This document shows positions 41,958-51,895 of a DNA stretch of 64,000 nt, in pieces. The stretch is taken from the NCBI RefSeq assembly GCF_001562115.1, contig NZ_CP013926.1, positions 1,364,001 through 1,428,000 on the forward strand, in the 5' to 3' direction. How positions within the stretch are numbered: the first letter of the stretch is position 1; each line of letters begins with the position of its first letter. The stretch is from Alteromonas stellipolaris. Its GTDB lineage: Bacteria; Pseudomonadota; Gammaproteobacteria; Enterobacterales; Alteromonadaceae. Under the pieces are notes generated by a model. That model did no database searches, was not told where the DNA came from, and was given only the letters and a program-made list of their open reading frames with translations. Both the position numbers and the translations under genes were made by a program.

Positions 41958-42660
41958 ACGCCGTTTTGTAGCAGCAATATTAATGGCTTTTGTGGGCGCC
42001 AGCGCCCACGCGGCCGATGCAACAGAGAGTAAACTTCAACCCTACGAGGCAGTTTATACTGCTTACAAGTGGGGCGATGATGTGGGCGAAGCTCGCATTA
42101 AGCTTGAAGCGTTAAGCAATACACAATATTCCCTCACCTACTCTTCCAAAGTTTCTAAATTCTTTTTATCTGACAAACGCTATGAGCATTCAATTTTTAA
42201 AGTAGAAGACAGTAGCGTTTTACCTATCGAGTATCATTATACTCGCACCGGTACAGGGCCAGATAAAAAGCTCACTGTTAACTTCAATACCGATAACGGC
42301 GGCAAAATAGCGATAGAAAATGGCGACGAGTTTGTTTGGAACGGTCAGTTCGACAACCAAATCTACCGCGTAGACCTTGCGAATCAATTAGCATCTGGCG
42401 AAACCAACCTGACTTACGACTTTGTTAATTATCGTGGTGAGTTACGTACCTACGGTGTAGAAGTAGTTGGTAATGAAAATTTATCATTACCTTATGGTGA
42501 TTTCGACACGGTGAAAGTGAAACTTATTCGTGATTCTAAAACTCGCGAAACCTTTGCGTGGTTTGCTCCATCATTAAACTATACCCTAGTGCGATTGCAG
42601 CAATTTAAAGACGGTGAAGAGCAAGGCGACATTAAGCTGAAGTCTTACACCAGCGAGTAA
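41944..42660 (+). CDS. DUF3108 periplasmic protein
   Basis: The 238 aa protein has a signal peptide of about 24 residues ending SAHA, then a beta-rich domain (LQPYEAVYTAYKWGDDVGEA, LDLSYG-like strands and LPYGDFDTVKVKLIRDSKTR) typical of DUF3108, which follows purN in many gammaproteobacteria. No enzyme motif. It probably acts in the periplasm; role unknown. Confidence 0.82.
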   Translation: MQTSKRRFVAAILMAFVGASAHAADATESKLQPYEAVYTAYKWGDDVGEARIKLEALSNTQYSLTYSSKVSKFFLSDKRYEHSIFKVEDSSVLPIEYHYTRTGTGPDKKLTVNFNTDNGGKIAIENGDEFVWNGQFDNQIYRVDLANQLASGETNLTYDFVNYRGELRTYGVEVVGNENLSLPYGDFDTVKVKLIRDSKTRETFAWFAPSLNYTLVRLQQFKDGEEQGDIKLKSYTSE

Positions 42661-42681
42661 ATTTAAGTTACACCTTCAATC

Positions 42682-42706
42682 GGCGGGGATCTCCCCGCCT
42701 ATTTTC
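42682..42706 (+). terminator. Terminator after purMN-DUF3108
   Basis: GGCGGGG (42682-42688) pairs with CCCCGCC (42693-42699) with a 4-nt loop, then TATTTTCC. The T-run is short, so it may be moderate. Confidence 0.6.
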
Positions 42707-42857
42707 CTTTTCTATTTTCATTATTTGACCGTTTTACCCAACCTAGCTGCTAGCCCATAGCTATAGCGTTCTAGCGCAAACTATAAGCGTTAGTTTTAAT
42801 GCAAAATTCATGTAAAAATCTTGATCTTTGGGCCATTAAATAATAGGTTTAACCCAT

Positions 42858-42871
42858 GCTGGTCTGACCTC
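42858..42871 (+). promoter_or_regulatory. fadE: FadR-like operator upstream of fadE
   Basis: The sequence GCTGGTCTGACCTC contains TGGTCTGACC, matching the core of the E. coli FadR site (TGGTCNGACC). It lies about 90 bp before the fadE start. FadR represses beta-oxidation genes and is released by acyl-CoA. No factor gene is in the window, so this is inference. Confidence 0.5.
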
Positions 42872-42959
42872 AAATTTATCGTTGCGCAGAATCTTGCGCA
42901 ATGAACCAAAATAAGAGGAACGATTAGCGTTACATTTAACGCCTTCTCAGGAGCGAAGT

Positions 42960-45422
42960 ATGGCAGATTTTATTTGGTTTTTACTGGTAGTGTTAGCCTT
43001 GGCTGTTGCCAGCTATCAACGTACCAGCTTAGTAACAGCAGTGTGTATTGCTGGTGGAGTCATGATTTTAGGGACTCTATTTGGTGATATTGGTTTACTT
43101 GGTTGGATTGTATTCCTAGCGCTTACGCTGCCGTTTACCCTTTCTAATATTCGTCAGCAACACATCACTAAGAAATTATTAGCATTTTACCGAAAGGTAA
43201 TGCCAGAAATGTCCAGCACCGAACAAGAAGCAATCGATGCAGGTACAGTATGGTGGGACGGCGATATTTTCAGTGGTAAGCCTGATTGGGAAAAACTTCA
43301 TCGAATTCCGAAAGGTCGTTTAACGGCTGAGGAACAAGCGTTCCTAGACGGGCCGGTTGAAGAAGTATGTTCAATGGTAGATGAATGGCAAATTAACCAT
43401 AAAGATGCCGATTTATCGCCTGAAATCTGGGCATACCTGAAAGAACATAAGTTCTTTGCCATGATCATTAAAAAAGAATACGGCGGCCTAGCGTTCTCAG
43501 CGTTCGCACAGTCTCGCGTTCTTCAAAAGCTTGCTGGTGTTAGCGCAGTACTTTCAAGTACCGTTGGTGTTCCTAACTCGTTAGGCCCAGGCGAACTACT
43601 TCAGCACTATGGAACAAAAGAACAACAAGACCATTACTTACCTCGCCTAGCGGCAGGTCAAGAGGTTCCTTGTTTTGCATTAACTGGCCCTGAAGCAGGT
43701 TCAGATGCTGGCGCTATTCCTGATGTCGGTGTGGTATGTAAGGGCGACTGGAACGGTGAAGAAGTGCTAGGTATGCGCCTAACATTTGATAAGCGTTACA
43801 TTACCCTTGCACCAGTGGCAACAGTAATTGGTCTGGCGTTTAAGCTTCAAGACCCAGACGGTTTGTTAAGTGACAATAAAGAGCCTGGTATTACTTGTGC
43901 ACTTATTCCACGCGATACCAAGGGTTTAGAAATTGGCCGTCGTCACTTCCCGCTGAATACGCCTTTCCAAAATGGTCCTATTCGCGGAAACGACATTTTC
44001 GTTCCAATCGATTACATTATTGGTGGCCCTTCAATGGCTGGTAGAGGCTGGCGTATGCTGGTTGAGTGTTTGTCAGTAGGTCGTTGTATTACCCTACCGT
44101 CTTCTGCTGCAGGTGGTGCTAAGTCTGTATCATTGGCAACGGGTGCGTACGCACGTATTCGCCGTCAGTTCCGTATGCCTGTTGGTCATATGGAAGGTGT
44201 AGAAGAAATGCTAGCTCGTATCGGCGGGAATGCTTACTTGATGGATGGCGTAACCCGCTTTTCAACAGTAGGTGTAGATTTGGGTGAGAAGCCGTCTGTT
44301 ATATCGGCAATCTGTAAATACCACCTTACTGAAAAGATGCGTCAAGTCATTAACGACTCTATGGACGTTCATGGCGGTAAAGGCGTAATGCTTGGGCCAA
44401 ATAACTATTTGGGTCGTGGTTACCAAGGTGTACCGGTTTCAATTACCGTTGAAGGCGCTAACATTCTTACTCGTAACATGATGATATTCGGTCAAGGCGC
44501 AATGCGCTGCCACCCTTTCGTATTGAAAGAAATTCAAGCAGCGTCAATTGAAGATAAGAAAGAAAGCATTGCCGCGTTCGATAAAGCCGTATTTGGGCAT
44601 ATTGGTTTTGCCATTTCAAATACTGTTCGTAGTGTTTGGTTTTCACTAACTAGTGGCGTATTCAGCAGTGCACCATTTACTGACGAAACCGCTCACTACT
44701 ATAAGCTGTTACAAGGTTACAGTGCTAACTTAGCGCTACTTACCGATGTTTCTATGGGTGTGTTAGGCGGCGACTTAAAACGTCGCGAGCGCTTGTCTGC
44801 ACGCCTAGGTGATATCTTAAGTGGTCTGTACCTAGGTAGTACTACATTGAAGCGTTTTGACGAAGATGGTCGTTTAAAAGAAGATTTACCGCTACTTCAT
44901 TGGGCAATGCAAAACACCTTGCATGACATTGAAACCGCTATTGATGACTTCTTAGCGAACTTCCCTAACAAAGCCATTGGTGTGGTACTTCGTGGTCTTG
45001 TTATTCCGTTTGGTCGTCGTGTTGGTAAGCCTTCTGATAAAACCGAGCATGCTATTGCGCAAATGCTACAAACCCCTTGTAGCGCACGTAGCCGCTTAGG
45101 TTATGGTCAGTACCTAGCCCGTGTAGAAGGTAACTTGTTCGGTGACTTAGAACAGACCCTTGATGACGTATTAGCAGCCGAGCCAATCTTCGAACGCATT
45201 TGCAAACATAAGAAAGCGAAACTGCCTTTCACACGTTTAGCGGCGTTAGCGGACGATGCGCTAAGTGAAGACATTATTAATGAAGAAGAAGCTGATTTAC
45301 TTCGCCGTACAGAAGCAGGTAGACTAAGAACCATTAATGTTGACGATTTTGACCACGAAGAATTAGTGGCTAAAGTGAACTCTTCTAGCGAAACAAAGAA
45401 ACGAGGAGGCAAAGCTGCTTAG
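42960..45422 (+). CDS. fadE: Acyl-CoA dehydrogenase FadE
   Basis: The 820 aa protein (E. coli FadE is 814) catalyses the first oxidation of beta-oxidation. Two TM segments at about 2-20 and 28-58 anchor it, then the dehydrogenase core (about 120-500) with [32 protein letters not shown] and the [20 protein letters not shown] region. A FadE-specific C-terminal extension of about 300 residues follows. It has its own terminator downstream. Confidence 0.95.
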   Translation: MADFIWFLLVVLALAVASYQRTSLVTAVCIAGGVMILGTLFGDIGLLGWIVFLALTLPFTLSNIRQQHITKKLLAFYRKVMPEMSSTEQEAIDAGTVWWDGDIFSGKPDWEKLHRIPKGRLTAEEQAFLDGPVEEVCSMVDEWQINHKDADLSPEIWAYLKEHKFFAMIIKKEYGGLAFSAFAQSRVLQKLAGVSAVLSSTVGVPNSLGPGELLQHYGTKEQQDHYLPRLAAGQEVPCFALTGPEAGSDAGAIPDVGVVCKGDWNGEEVLGMRLTFDKRYITLAPVATVIGLAFKLQDPDGLLSDNKEPGITCALIPRDTKGLEIGRRHFPLNTPFQNGPIRGNDIFVPIDYIIGGPSMAGRGWRMLVECLSVGRCITLPSSAAGGAKSVSLATGAYARIRRQFRMPVGHMEGVEEMLARIGGNAYLMDGVTRFSTVGVDLGEKPSVISAICKYHLTEKMRQVINDSMDVHGGKGVMLGPNNYLGRGYQGVPVSITVEGANILTRNMMIFGQGAMRCHPFVLKEIQAASIEDKKESIAAFDKAVFGHIGFAISNTVRSVWFSLTSGVFSSAPFTDETAHYYKLLQGYSANLALLTDVSMGVLGGDLKRRERLSARLGDILSGLYLGSTTLKRFDEDGRLKEDLPLLHWAMQNTLHDIETAIDDFLANFPNKAIGVVLRGLVIPFGRRVGKPSDKTEHAIAQMLQTPCSARSRLGYGQYLARVEGNLFGDLEQTLDDVLAAEPIFERICKHKKAKLPFTRLAALADDALSEDIINEEEADLLRRTEAGRLRTINVDDFDHEELVAKVNSSSETKKRGGKAA

Positions 45423-45433
45423 CTTAATCCCCC

Positions 45434-45464
45434 CTAAAAAGGGCCGCTTCGGCGGCCTTTTTTT
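45434..45464 (+). terminator. Terminator after fadE
   Basis: GGCCGC (45442-45447) TTCG GCGGCC (45452-45457) with a T-run of seven. It touches the reading frame of the following CAP-domain gene, whose signal peptide begins only a few bases later. Confidence 0.9.
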
Positions 45465-45468
45465 ATGC

Positions 45469-46089
45469 ATCAAATCCACTGCTATTTTATGGTTAGCTTT
45501 GTTACTGACTGCCCCTGCTCATGCTGAATCGCAGTACCCAATGGTTACATTACCTTCTGACACCTTTCAATGTGGTAATTCAGAACAAGCCCAAAAACTG
45601 GCTCGGCTTATTGTGAATGATAAAAACCAAGCGCGCCCCCAAATGCACTGTAACCCCACCCTGGTTGCCATTGCTGAGCAAAAGGCAAAAGACATGGCAG
45701 AAGAAGGCTTAGTGTCGCATTTCTTAAATGGCAGCCCTAACACCCGCTTGCGAAACGCAGGGTTAACACTTCCTTCCTATTACGGCGATGCTATGAGTAA
45801 TCAGGTTGAGGCGTTGGCTGGCGGCTATCAGACCGCAAAAAAGGTGTGGCACGCATTAAAAAGCTCGTTCTCTCATAAACAACATTTGCTGGGTGAAATT
45901 CCTTTTTATGCTGAGCAAAATGAAATTGGCGTCGCCTTTTTTAAAGATTATAAAACGCCACACGTAGAATACTGGGCGATTTATATCACTAAACTAAGTG
46001 GTGATGCGCAACAAACACCATTCAGTGAAGTTCCCGATAAGGGGCTCGGCATTGTTACCGAAAATGGTGAAATTGCCCCAATGCAATAG
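45469..46089 (+). CDS. Secreted CAP/SCP-domain protein with odd start
   Basis: CAP superfamily domain (about 25-190) with VAIAEQKAKDMAEEGLVSHF and VEYWAIYI, the conserved His/Glu-type surface. The frame runs through a good signal peptide (KSTAILWLALLLTAPAHA) that has no ATG, GTG or usable TTG in front. The first TTG (45499) leaves only about nine residues of it. Either ATC at 45469 or a 1-base frameshift after the ATG at 45465 is needed. It lies right behind the fadE terminator. Bacterial CAP proteins are of unknown function. Confidence 0.65.
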   Translation: MKSTAILWLALLLTAPAHAESQYPMVTLPSDTFQCGNSEQAQKLARLIVNDKNQARPQMHCNPTLVAIAEQKAKDMAEEGLVSHFLNGSPNTRLRNAGLTLPSYYGDAMSNQVEALAGGYQTAKKVWHALKSSFSHKQHLLGEIPFYAEQNEIGVAFFKDYKTPHVEYWAIYITKLSGDAQQTPFSEVPDKGLGIVTENGEIAPMQ

Positions 46090-46135
46090 TGAACTATCAC
46101 TTTTGAACATGGTGGCAATGGCAGCAGAAACAAAA

Positions 46136-46163
46136 AAACCGGTGTTATTTAAAACACCGGCTT
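46136..46163 (-). terminator. Terminator of the NarL-type regulator gene
   Basis: CCGGTGTT (46139-46146) pairs with AACACCGG (46153-46160). Read on the minus strand it is followed by seven T, so it ends transcription of the 46210 gene. Confidence 0.8.
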
Positions 46164-46209
46164 TCATGAATTTGTAGGACTTATTTATAACCCTAGCCAG
46201 GCCGAAGCT

Positions 46210-46845
46210 TTAGCTAAGTTGAAGCTTATCCATTAACAACACCGCTTGCGTACGAGTGTTAATTTCAAGTTTACGAAGTATTGCGCTGATGTGCGCCTTA
46301 ATAGTCGCTTCTGTTACATTCATTTCGTGAGCAATTTGCTTGTTCATTAAGCCTGCACGTAGGAATGACAATACTTGAATTTGTTTAGGCGTAAGCTCTC
46401 TGAATCGTTGAAGCAACAACTTCAATTCATCGTCTACTTTATCAAGCTCTTCTTCCATACCTTCAGGAAGCCATTTTTTACCCGCAATGATATCAACAAT
46501 GGCTTGCGCCATTTCGCGTGTTGCTGACACCTTAGGGATAAAGCCTTGAGCACCTAAGCTCATTACTTGTGCAACCACTTCTACCGTGTCGCTACCAGAC
46601 ACTACGCCGATAGGAATATTAGGATATTGTTCACGCAAAGTAATGATGCCATTAAAATATTCACCGCCTGGCATATTTAAATCAAGTAAGACTAACTCTA
46701 TGCCATCGTATTCATTTAAAATGGCCAGCGCAGCATCAAGGCTTCCAGCTTCAAGAATCTGCGCGTTTTCAAAATAAGGGCCTAGTGCTCCGCTGAGTGC
46801 TTCGCGAAACAATGGATGATCATCTGCTACAAGAATTCTTGTCAT
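46210..46845 (-). CDS. NarL/LuxR-family response regulator (orphan)
   Basis: The 211 aa protein's receiver has DDHPLFR, the phosphoacceptor Asp54 in VLLDLNMPGG and a Lys in the IPKVSATR segment. The HTH of LuxR type is at about 145-205 (LTPKQIQVLSFLRAGLMNKQ, then IKAHISAILRKLEIN). No kinase gene is next to it, so it is orphan in this window. It is transcribed away from cmoA; its targets are unknown. Confidence 0.9.
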   Translation of the reverse strand: MTRILVADDHPLFREALSGALGPYFENAQILEAGSLDAALAILNEYDGIELVLLDLNMPGGEYFNGIITLREQYPNIPIGVVSGSDTVEVVAQVMSLGAQGFIPKVSATREMAQAIVDIIAGKKWLPEGMEEELDKVDDELKLLLQRFRELTPKQIQVLSFLRAGLMNKQIAHEMNVTEATIKAHISAILRKLEINTRTQAVLLMDKLQLS

Positions 46846-47022
46846 TAGCGTTGTTGCTTCCTTTAGTTCTTATATCTCTAGGTTAATACTTTCGATTTAA
46901 TTCTAAAAGCCCTATTCGTAAAAAAATCACCGCTTTATTTGATTTTTTTAATGTTTTCCATTGGCATTTCCGTTTGTGAGGGTAAAATTGCCGACCAAAT
47001 TCCCGCTAGCTGAGTACATTTT

Positions 47023-47751
47023 GTGCAAAAACACGACAGACTTTATGCAAACCCTCTTAAAAAGGTAGCAGACTTTACATTCGATGAGTCAGTAGTTGAC
47101 GTTTTTCCCGATATGATTCAACGCTCGGTGCCGGGTTATGAAACTATTGTCCATACTATTGGTGAATTGGCCAAAACAAAAGTACAACCAAATACGAGGG
47201 TGTACGACCTTGGTTGTTCATTAGGTGCAGCAAGTTTTTCAATTGCACGGGCCACTCAAGATGTGCCGTGTGAAATAATTGGTATAGACAGTTCGGACGC
47301 CATGGTTGACCGTTGCAGACGAATGGTTCAAGCCTTCAACTTACCAAACCCAATTAACATTGTTCAGCAAAATGCCCAAGATACCCAAATAGAAAATGCG
47401 TCTATGGTAGTTATGAATTTCACATTACAGTTCATTCCGCCAGCTGACAGAGAAGCGTTACTGAAACAAATCTACGATGGTTTAAATGATGGAGGCGTGT
47501 TAATTCTTTCAGAAAAAATTAAACACCCCACCATGGCAGGTAATGAACTATTGATAGACTTACACCACCAATTTAAGCGTGACAATGGTTACAGCGAATT
47601 GGAAGTAAGCCAAAAACGAGCAGCAATTGAAAAGGTCATGCTGACCGATACCTTTAGCGAACACGAAACCCGATTAAAATCAGTTGGCTTCAAGGATGTG
47701 GTGATGTGGTTTAAGTGCTTTAACTTTACATCGCTGGTTGCAATAAAGTAG
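47023..47751 (+). CDS. cmoA: Carboxy-S-adenosyl-L-methionine synthase
   Basis: The 242 aa protein makes Cx-SAM from SAM and prephenate for tRNA wobble uridine modification. It starts at GTG. It shows the class I SAM fold (VYDLGCSLGAASFSIAR, IGIDSSDAMVDRCR) and the CmoA pattern YANPLKKVADFTFD at the N-terminus. It is followed by cmoB after 132 bp. Confidence 0.95.
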   Translation: MQKHDRLYANPLKKVADFTFDESVVDVFPDMIQRSVPGYETIVHTIGELAKTKVQPNTRVYDLGCSLGAASFSIARATQDVPCEIIGIDSSDAMVDRCRRMVQAFNLPNPINIVQQNAQDTQIENASMVVMNFTLQFIPPADREALLKQIYDGLNDGGVLILSEKIKHPTMAGNELLIDLHHQFKRDNGYSELEVSQKRAAIEKVMLTDTFSEHETRLKSVGFKDVVMWFKCFNFTSLVAIK

Positions 47752-47883
47752 TTGGCGTTTAGGTAAAGTGGGTACTAATACCCCACGACACTTATAATTA
47801 GCATCCAGTTACTTAGTATTAAGAATATTGTGAATCACATTTAAAAACACTGTGACTCACAATTAAGAACACCGAGAAGAAAT

Positions 47884-48867
47884 ATGACGAAACCAGAATC
47901 AGCGTGGTTTAACGACTGCTACAAATCTATTTTAGATACGCCTTTAGCCCATTGGCTACAAACACTACCGGCGCAAATGAATGAATGGCAAAAAAGTCAA
48001 AAACACGGTGAATTCGACAAATGGTGTCGTCTACTTGCAAAAATTCCAACGACCACACCATCGTCCATACAACTTGTTGATGAAGTTCGAGTGGGTACAG
48101 CGGGTGATATAGACCAATATGCCCAAAAGAAAATCTTAGGCTTACTGCAACAGTTTATGCCGTGGCGCAAAGGCCCTTTCCATATACACGACATTCACGT
48201 TAATACCGAATGGCGTTCTGATTGGAAGTGGGACAGGGTTGCCCCGCATATATCGCCACTTAAAAACAGAACCGTACTTGATGTGGGCTGTGGCAGCGGC
48301 TACCACATGTGGCGCATGCTAGGAAATGATGCGTCTCGCGTGGTAGGTATCGACCCCACCCAGCTTTTTCTTATTCAATTTCAGGCTATCAAACACTTTA
48401 TACCTGACAATCGCATTCACTTCTTACCGCTAGGTATTGAGCAGATGCAGCCGTTGAATGCGTTTGATACCGTTTTTTCTATGGGTGTTCTGTATCACCG
48501 TAAAGATCCTATCCAATTTCTTACCCAGCTTAAGCATCAACTGAGAAAAGGCGGTGAACTGGTATTAGAAACGCTAGTGGTAGATGGCGATGCGCAAACC
48601 GTGTTAATGGCAGGCGAACGCTATGCTCAAATGCGAAACGTGTGGTTTTTACCTAGCACAGATGCGTTAACAGTGTGGCTAGAGCGACTTGGGTTTGAAA
48701 ACATTCGCGTGGTTGATAAGAACTTCACCACTCTGGATGAACAACGTGCTACTGAATGGATTGAAGGCCAGTCATTGAAAGATTTTCTCGACCCTGAAGA
48801 TATTACTCGCACCATAGAGGGGTATCCTGCACCACAACGAGCCGTGATTGTCGCGAATCGTAAATAA
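47884..48867 (+). CDS. cmoB: tRNA U34 carboxymethyltransferase
   Basis: The 327 aa protein transfers the carboxymethyl group of Cx-SAM to 5-hydroxyuridine at tRNA position 34. It has RTVLDVGCGSGYHMWRMLG and the conserved WRSDWKWDRV and SMGVLYHRKDPI segments of the family. Length matches E. coli CmoB (323). It is preceded by AGAAGAA-like bases before the ATG. Confidence 0.94.
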   Translation: MTKPESAWFNDCYKSILDTPLAHWLQTLPAQMNEWQKSQKHGEFDKWCRLLAKIPTTTPSSIQLVDEVRVGTAGDIDQYAQKKILGLLQQFMPWRKGPFHIHDIHVNTEWRSDWKWDRVAPHISPLKNRTVLDVGCGSGYHMWRMLGNDASRVVGIDPTQLFLIQFQAIKHFIPDNRIHFLPLGIEQMQPLNAFDTVFSMGVLYHRKDPIQFLTQLKHQLRKGGELVLETLVVDGDAQTVLMAGERYAQMRNVWFLPSTDALTVWLERLGFENIRVVDKNFTTLDEQRATEWIEGQSLKDFLDPEDITRTIEGYPAPQRAVIVANRK

Positions 48868-48962
48868 GTTCAGCCCCATGTAATGCAACGGTGATGTTGG
48901 CATAAATGTTGTAACCTATATTCCCCATGATGTACGTATTCTGCATTTAATAGGGTTGTAAC

Positions 48963-49844
48963 ATGGACATACATGGGTTTTTAAAGACACATCAGCTACC
49001 AAGTACGTATGCGGACACTGCACAAAAATGGTTCATCCCATTATGCGAACGGCTAGTTAAGCACCAAGAGAGTGCAGGAGATTCAAGTAAAGCCCCATTG
49101 GTGGTCGGAATTAACGGCTGCCAAGGTTCGGGTAAATCTACGCTAACTGATTTTATAAGCGCATATTTAACCAGCATTTATTCCAAAAAAGTGGTTTGTC
49201 TTTCTATTGATGACTTTTATTTAGACAAATCGCAGCGAAATGCGCTGTCGATAAAAGTTCACCCACTTCTTGCAACCAGAGGTGTGCCAGGTACACACAA
49301 TATGCCGCTAGCGCTTGATACGTTTAAGCAGCTCAAAGGCAGTGATCAAGTAGCCCTTCCCCGTTTCAATAAAGCCATAGACAACCCCTTTCCTGTTAAT
49401 CAGTGGCCCGTTATTTCTGCGCCACCAGATATCATTATTTTGGAGGGATGGTGCGTTGGTGTAACACCACAAAACGCTGCCGACATGAAGCAACCCATAA
49501 ATAGTTTAGAAGAAAACCAAGATCCACTTGGTATTTGGCGTTCGTTTGTTAATACTGAATTATCAAATGACTACCAAAGCTTGTTTGATCAAATCGATTA
49601 TCGGGTTATGTTAAAAGCGCCCTCGTTTGAATGTGTTTATCGCTGGCGGTTAGAGCAAGAACATAAACTTGCTGTAGCAACCCAGGGGGCTTCTACGGGG
49701 GTGATGTCCGATGAACAGGTCGCGCAGTTTATTCAGAATTACCAACGACTAACCGAACATGCACTTAAAACATTGCCAACAAAGTGTGACACTGTGTATT
49801 CGCTAGATGAAACAAGAACGATAACAGGCGAGGAAGTAAAGTAA
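48963..49844 (+). CDS. D-glycerate 3-kinase-like P-loop kinase
   Basis: The 293 aa protein has P-loop GINGCQGSGKSTL (about 47-59), then SIDDFYLDKSQR, GTHNMPLALDTF and IILEGWCVG with the Walker B-like aspartate/glutamate. It matches the plant-type glycerate kinase and E. coli YggC family. In this operon it can phosphorylate glycerate released from glucosylglycerate, making 3-phosphoglycerate. The stop overlaps the next ATG (TAATG). Confidence 0.82.
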   Translation: MDIHGFLKTHQLPSTYADTAQKWFIPLCERLVKHQESAGDSSKAPLVVGINGCQGSGKSTLTDFISAYLTSIYSKKVVCLSIDDFYLDKSQRNALSIKVHPLLATRGVPGTHNMPLALDTFKQLKGSDQVALPRFNKAIDNPFPVNQWPVISAPPDIIILEGWCVGVTPQNAADMKQPINSLEENQDPLGIWRSFVNTELSNDYQSLFDQIDYRVMLKAPSFECVYRWRLEQEHKLAVATQGASTGVMSDEQVAQFIQNYQRLTEHALKTLPTKCDTVYSLDETRTITGEEVK

Positions 49845-50653
49845 TGACAAGAACGCTAGTTTTCACCGATATGGACGGCACGCTGTTAGACCACCATACT
49901 TACTCCTTTGAGGCGGCGAAACCTGCTTTAACAGCGTTAGAGTCACGAGATATCCCCGTTATTCCAACTACCAGTAAAACGTTTGCCGAGCTACAGCCTT
50001 TACGGGAGCAAATTGGCCTTAACGGACCATTTATCATTGAAAATGGTGCAGCCATCTTCATTCCTCATGGTTTTTTCAAAAAGAAACCTAGTGGAACCGT
50101 ATGGGTAGATGGTTACTGGTGTAAATCGTTTATATCCAATAAAAACTACTGGATAAAGCTCCTAGATAAAATCAAAGCGGATTTTGAAGGTGAGTTCAAA
50201 CAGTTTTCGCAAATGAGTTTAGAAGAAATTCAAAGCAGTACAGGCTTAGATGAAGCATCTGCAGCCTTAGCAGCTAAGCGTCAATTTGGCGAACCTGTGC
50301 TTTGGACAGGGTCTGATGAAAACAAACAGAAATTTATTGCTGCAGTTAAAGAGCGTGGCGCCTATCCTCTAGAAGGCGGGCGATTTATCCACGTCTCTGG
50401 CAATTGCGACAAAGGCCAAGCGCTTAAATGGCTTGCGGCTGAATACCAAAGACAACATGAATGTCATGTTAAAACCGTTGCTCTAGGCGATGGTAAAAAC
50501 GATATTGCTATGCTGGAAGCAGCACATATCGCTATACGAATTTTATCTCCGGTAAATCCTCCGCCTTCCGTTAAAAAAGACGAGGTTTATACCAGCACGT
50601 TGCATGGCCCAGAAGGCTGGAACGAAATGCTAACTCAATTGCTATCCCTATAA
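49844..50653 (+). CDS. Mannosyl/glucosyl-3-phosphoglycerate phosphatase (HAD family)
   Basis: The 269 aa protein is a HAD class IIB phosphatase with nucleophile Asp in TDMDGTLLD (about 8), the Thr in VIPTTSKTFAEL and the metal-binding GDGKNDIAMLEAA near residue 222. It is annotated MpgP/YedP-like; in this operon the substrate is more likely glucosyl-3-phosphoglycerate. It yields glucosylglycerate and phosphate. A 12-nt gap leads to the synthase gene. Confidence 0.85.
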   Translation: MTRTLVFTDMDGTLLDHHTYSFEAAKPALTALESRDIPVIPTTSKTFAELQPLREQIGLNGPFIIENGAAIFIPHGFFKKKPSGTVWVDGYWCKSFISNKNYWIKLLDKIKADFEGEFKQFSQMSLEEIQSSTGLDEASAALAAKRQFGEPVLWTGSDENKQKFIAAVKERGAYPLEGGRFIHVSGNCDKGQALKWLAAEYQRQHECHVKTVALGDGKNDIAMLEAAHIAIRILSPVNPPPSVKKDEVYTSTLHGPEGWNEMLTQLLSL

Positions 50654-50665
50654 TCAGGAGGACAC

Positions 50666-51889
50666 ATGGCTGATTTTTATCAAAACGGTGTGGTTACAAC
50701 TTTACATAATCTTTCTCGTAGACCAACAGAGGAACTAGAAGCCGAATTACTCCGCTTTTCACAGAAACGCCCCATGGCACTTATCTTGCCATCTCTTTTT
50801 TCAGAACTAGAAGGTGATGCCTTACCTCATATTGTTGATGAATTAACAGGCGTACCTTATTTATCTGAAATAGTCATTGGTCTGGATAGAGCCGATATGG
50901 CGCAGTACAAACATGCGCTTAAGTTTTTCGACAAATTACCTCAGCATCATCGCGTGTTGTGGAACGACGGCCCTCGCTTGAAAGCCCTTGATGAAGAACT
51001 ACAATCAAAAGGTCTTGCCCCTAAAGAACTAGGTAAAGGCCGTAATGTTTGGTATTGCATGGGCTATGTTTTAGCATCAAACCGTGCTGAGTCTGTTGCT
51101 CTGCATGATTGCGATATTGTGACTTACAACAAAGACTTATTGGCGAAGCTTATTTACCCAGTCGCGAACCCGAACTTTAACTATGAGTTCTGTAAGGGTT
51201 ATTACGCCCGTGTAGCGAACGGTAAAATTAATGGCCGAGTATCACGTTTGTTAGTGACGCCGTTATTACGCGCACTTAAGCGCATTATGGGCGATAACGA
51301 ATATTTGGAATTTATGGACAGCTTCCGCTATCCATTAGCGGGTGAGTTCTCATTCCGACGCGATGTATTAAACGATATTCGCATTCCAAGTGACTGGGGC
51401 CTAGAAATTGGCGTGTTGTCTGAAATGCATCGTAACTATTCGCACAACCGTCTTTGCCAAGCCGACATTTGTGATATTTACGATCACAAACACCAAGATT
51501 TGTCGCTTAACGATGAACATGGTGGCTTATCTAAAATGTCTATCGACATTACTAAGGCCATCTTCAGAAAACTTGCTACCCAAGGCTATACCTTTAGTAA
51601 CGAGATGTTCCGCTCAATCAAAGCGACCTATTTTAGGATTGCACTAGACTTCATTGAGACCTATCACAACGACGCAGTAATGAACGGTCTAACTCTTGAT
51701 ATTCACAGTGAAGAAAAAGCAGTTGAAATGTTCGCCAGTAACATTATGAAAGCTGGTCAGAACTTCTTAGAAAACCCAATGGAAACCCCTTTCATTCCAA
51801 GTTGGAACCGAGTAACCAGCGCTGTGCCAGATATTCTCGAGCGCTTGCTGGAGGCCGTTGAAGCTGACACCGCAGAATTTATGGAGTAA
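50666..51889 (+). CDS. Glucosyl-3-phosphoglycerate synthase-like glycosyltransferase
   Basis: The 407 aa protein is a GT-A fold glycosyltransferase of the GT81-like type. It has PTEELEAELLRFSQKRPMA at the start, a metal-binding HDCDIVTYN (about 147-155) and the acceptor region GRVSRLLVTPLLRALKR. It would join glucose from an NDP-sugar to 3-phosphoglycerate. AGGAGG-type ribosome binding site 7 nt before the ATG. The GH13 gene follows after 6 nt. Confidence 0.82.
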   Translation: MADFYQNGVVTTLHNLSRRPTEELEAELLRFSQKRPMALILPSLFSELEGDALPHIVDELTGVPYLSEIVIGLDRADMAQYKHALKFFDKLPQHHRVLWNDGPRLKALDEELQSKGLAPKELGKGRNVWYCMGYVLASNRAESVALHDCDIVTYNKDLLAKLIYPVANPNFNYEFCKGYYARVANGKINGRVSRLLVTPLLRALKRIMGDNEYLEFMDSFRYPLAGEFSFRRDVLNDIRIPSDWGLEIGVLSEMHRNYSHNRLCQADICDIYDHKHQDLSLNDEHGGLSKMSIDITKAIFRKLATQGYTFSNEMFRSIKATYFRIALDFIETYHNDAVMNGLTLDIHSEEKAVEMFASNIMKAGQNFLENPMETPFIPSWNRVTSAVPDILERLLEAVEADTAEFME

Positions 51890-51895
51890 TAGACA

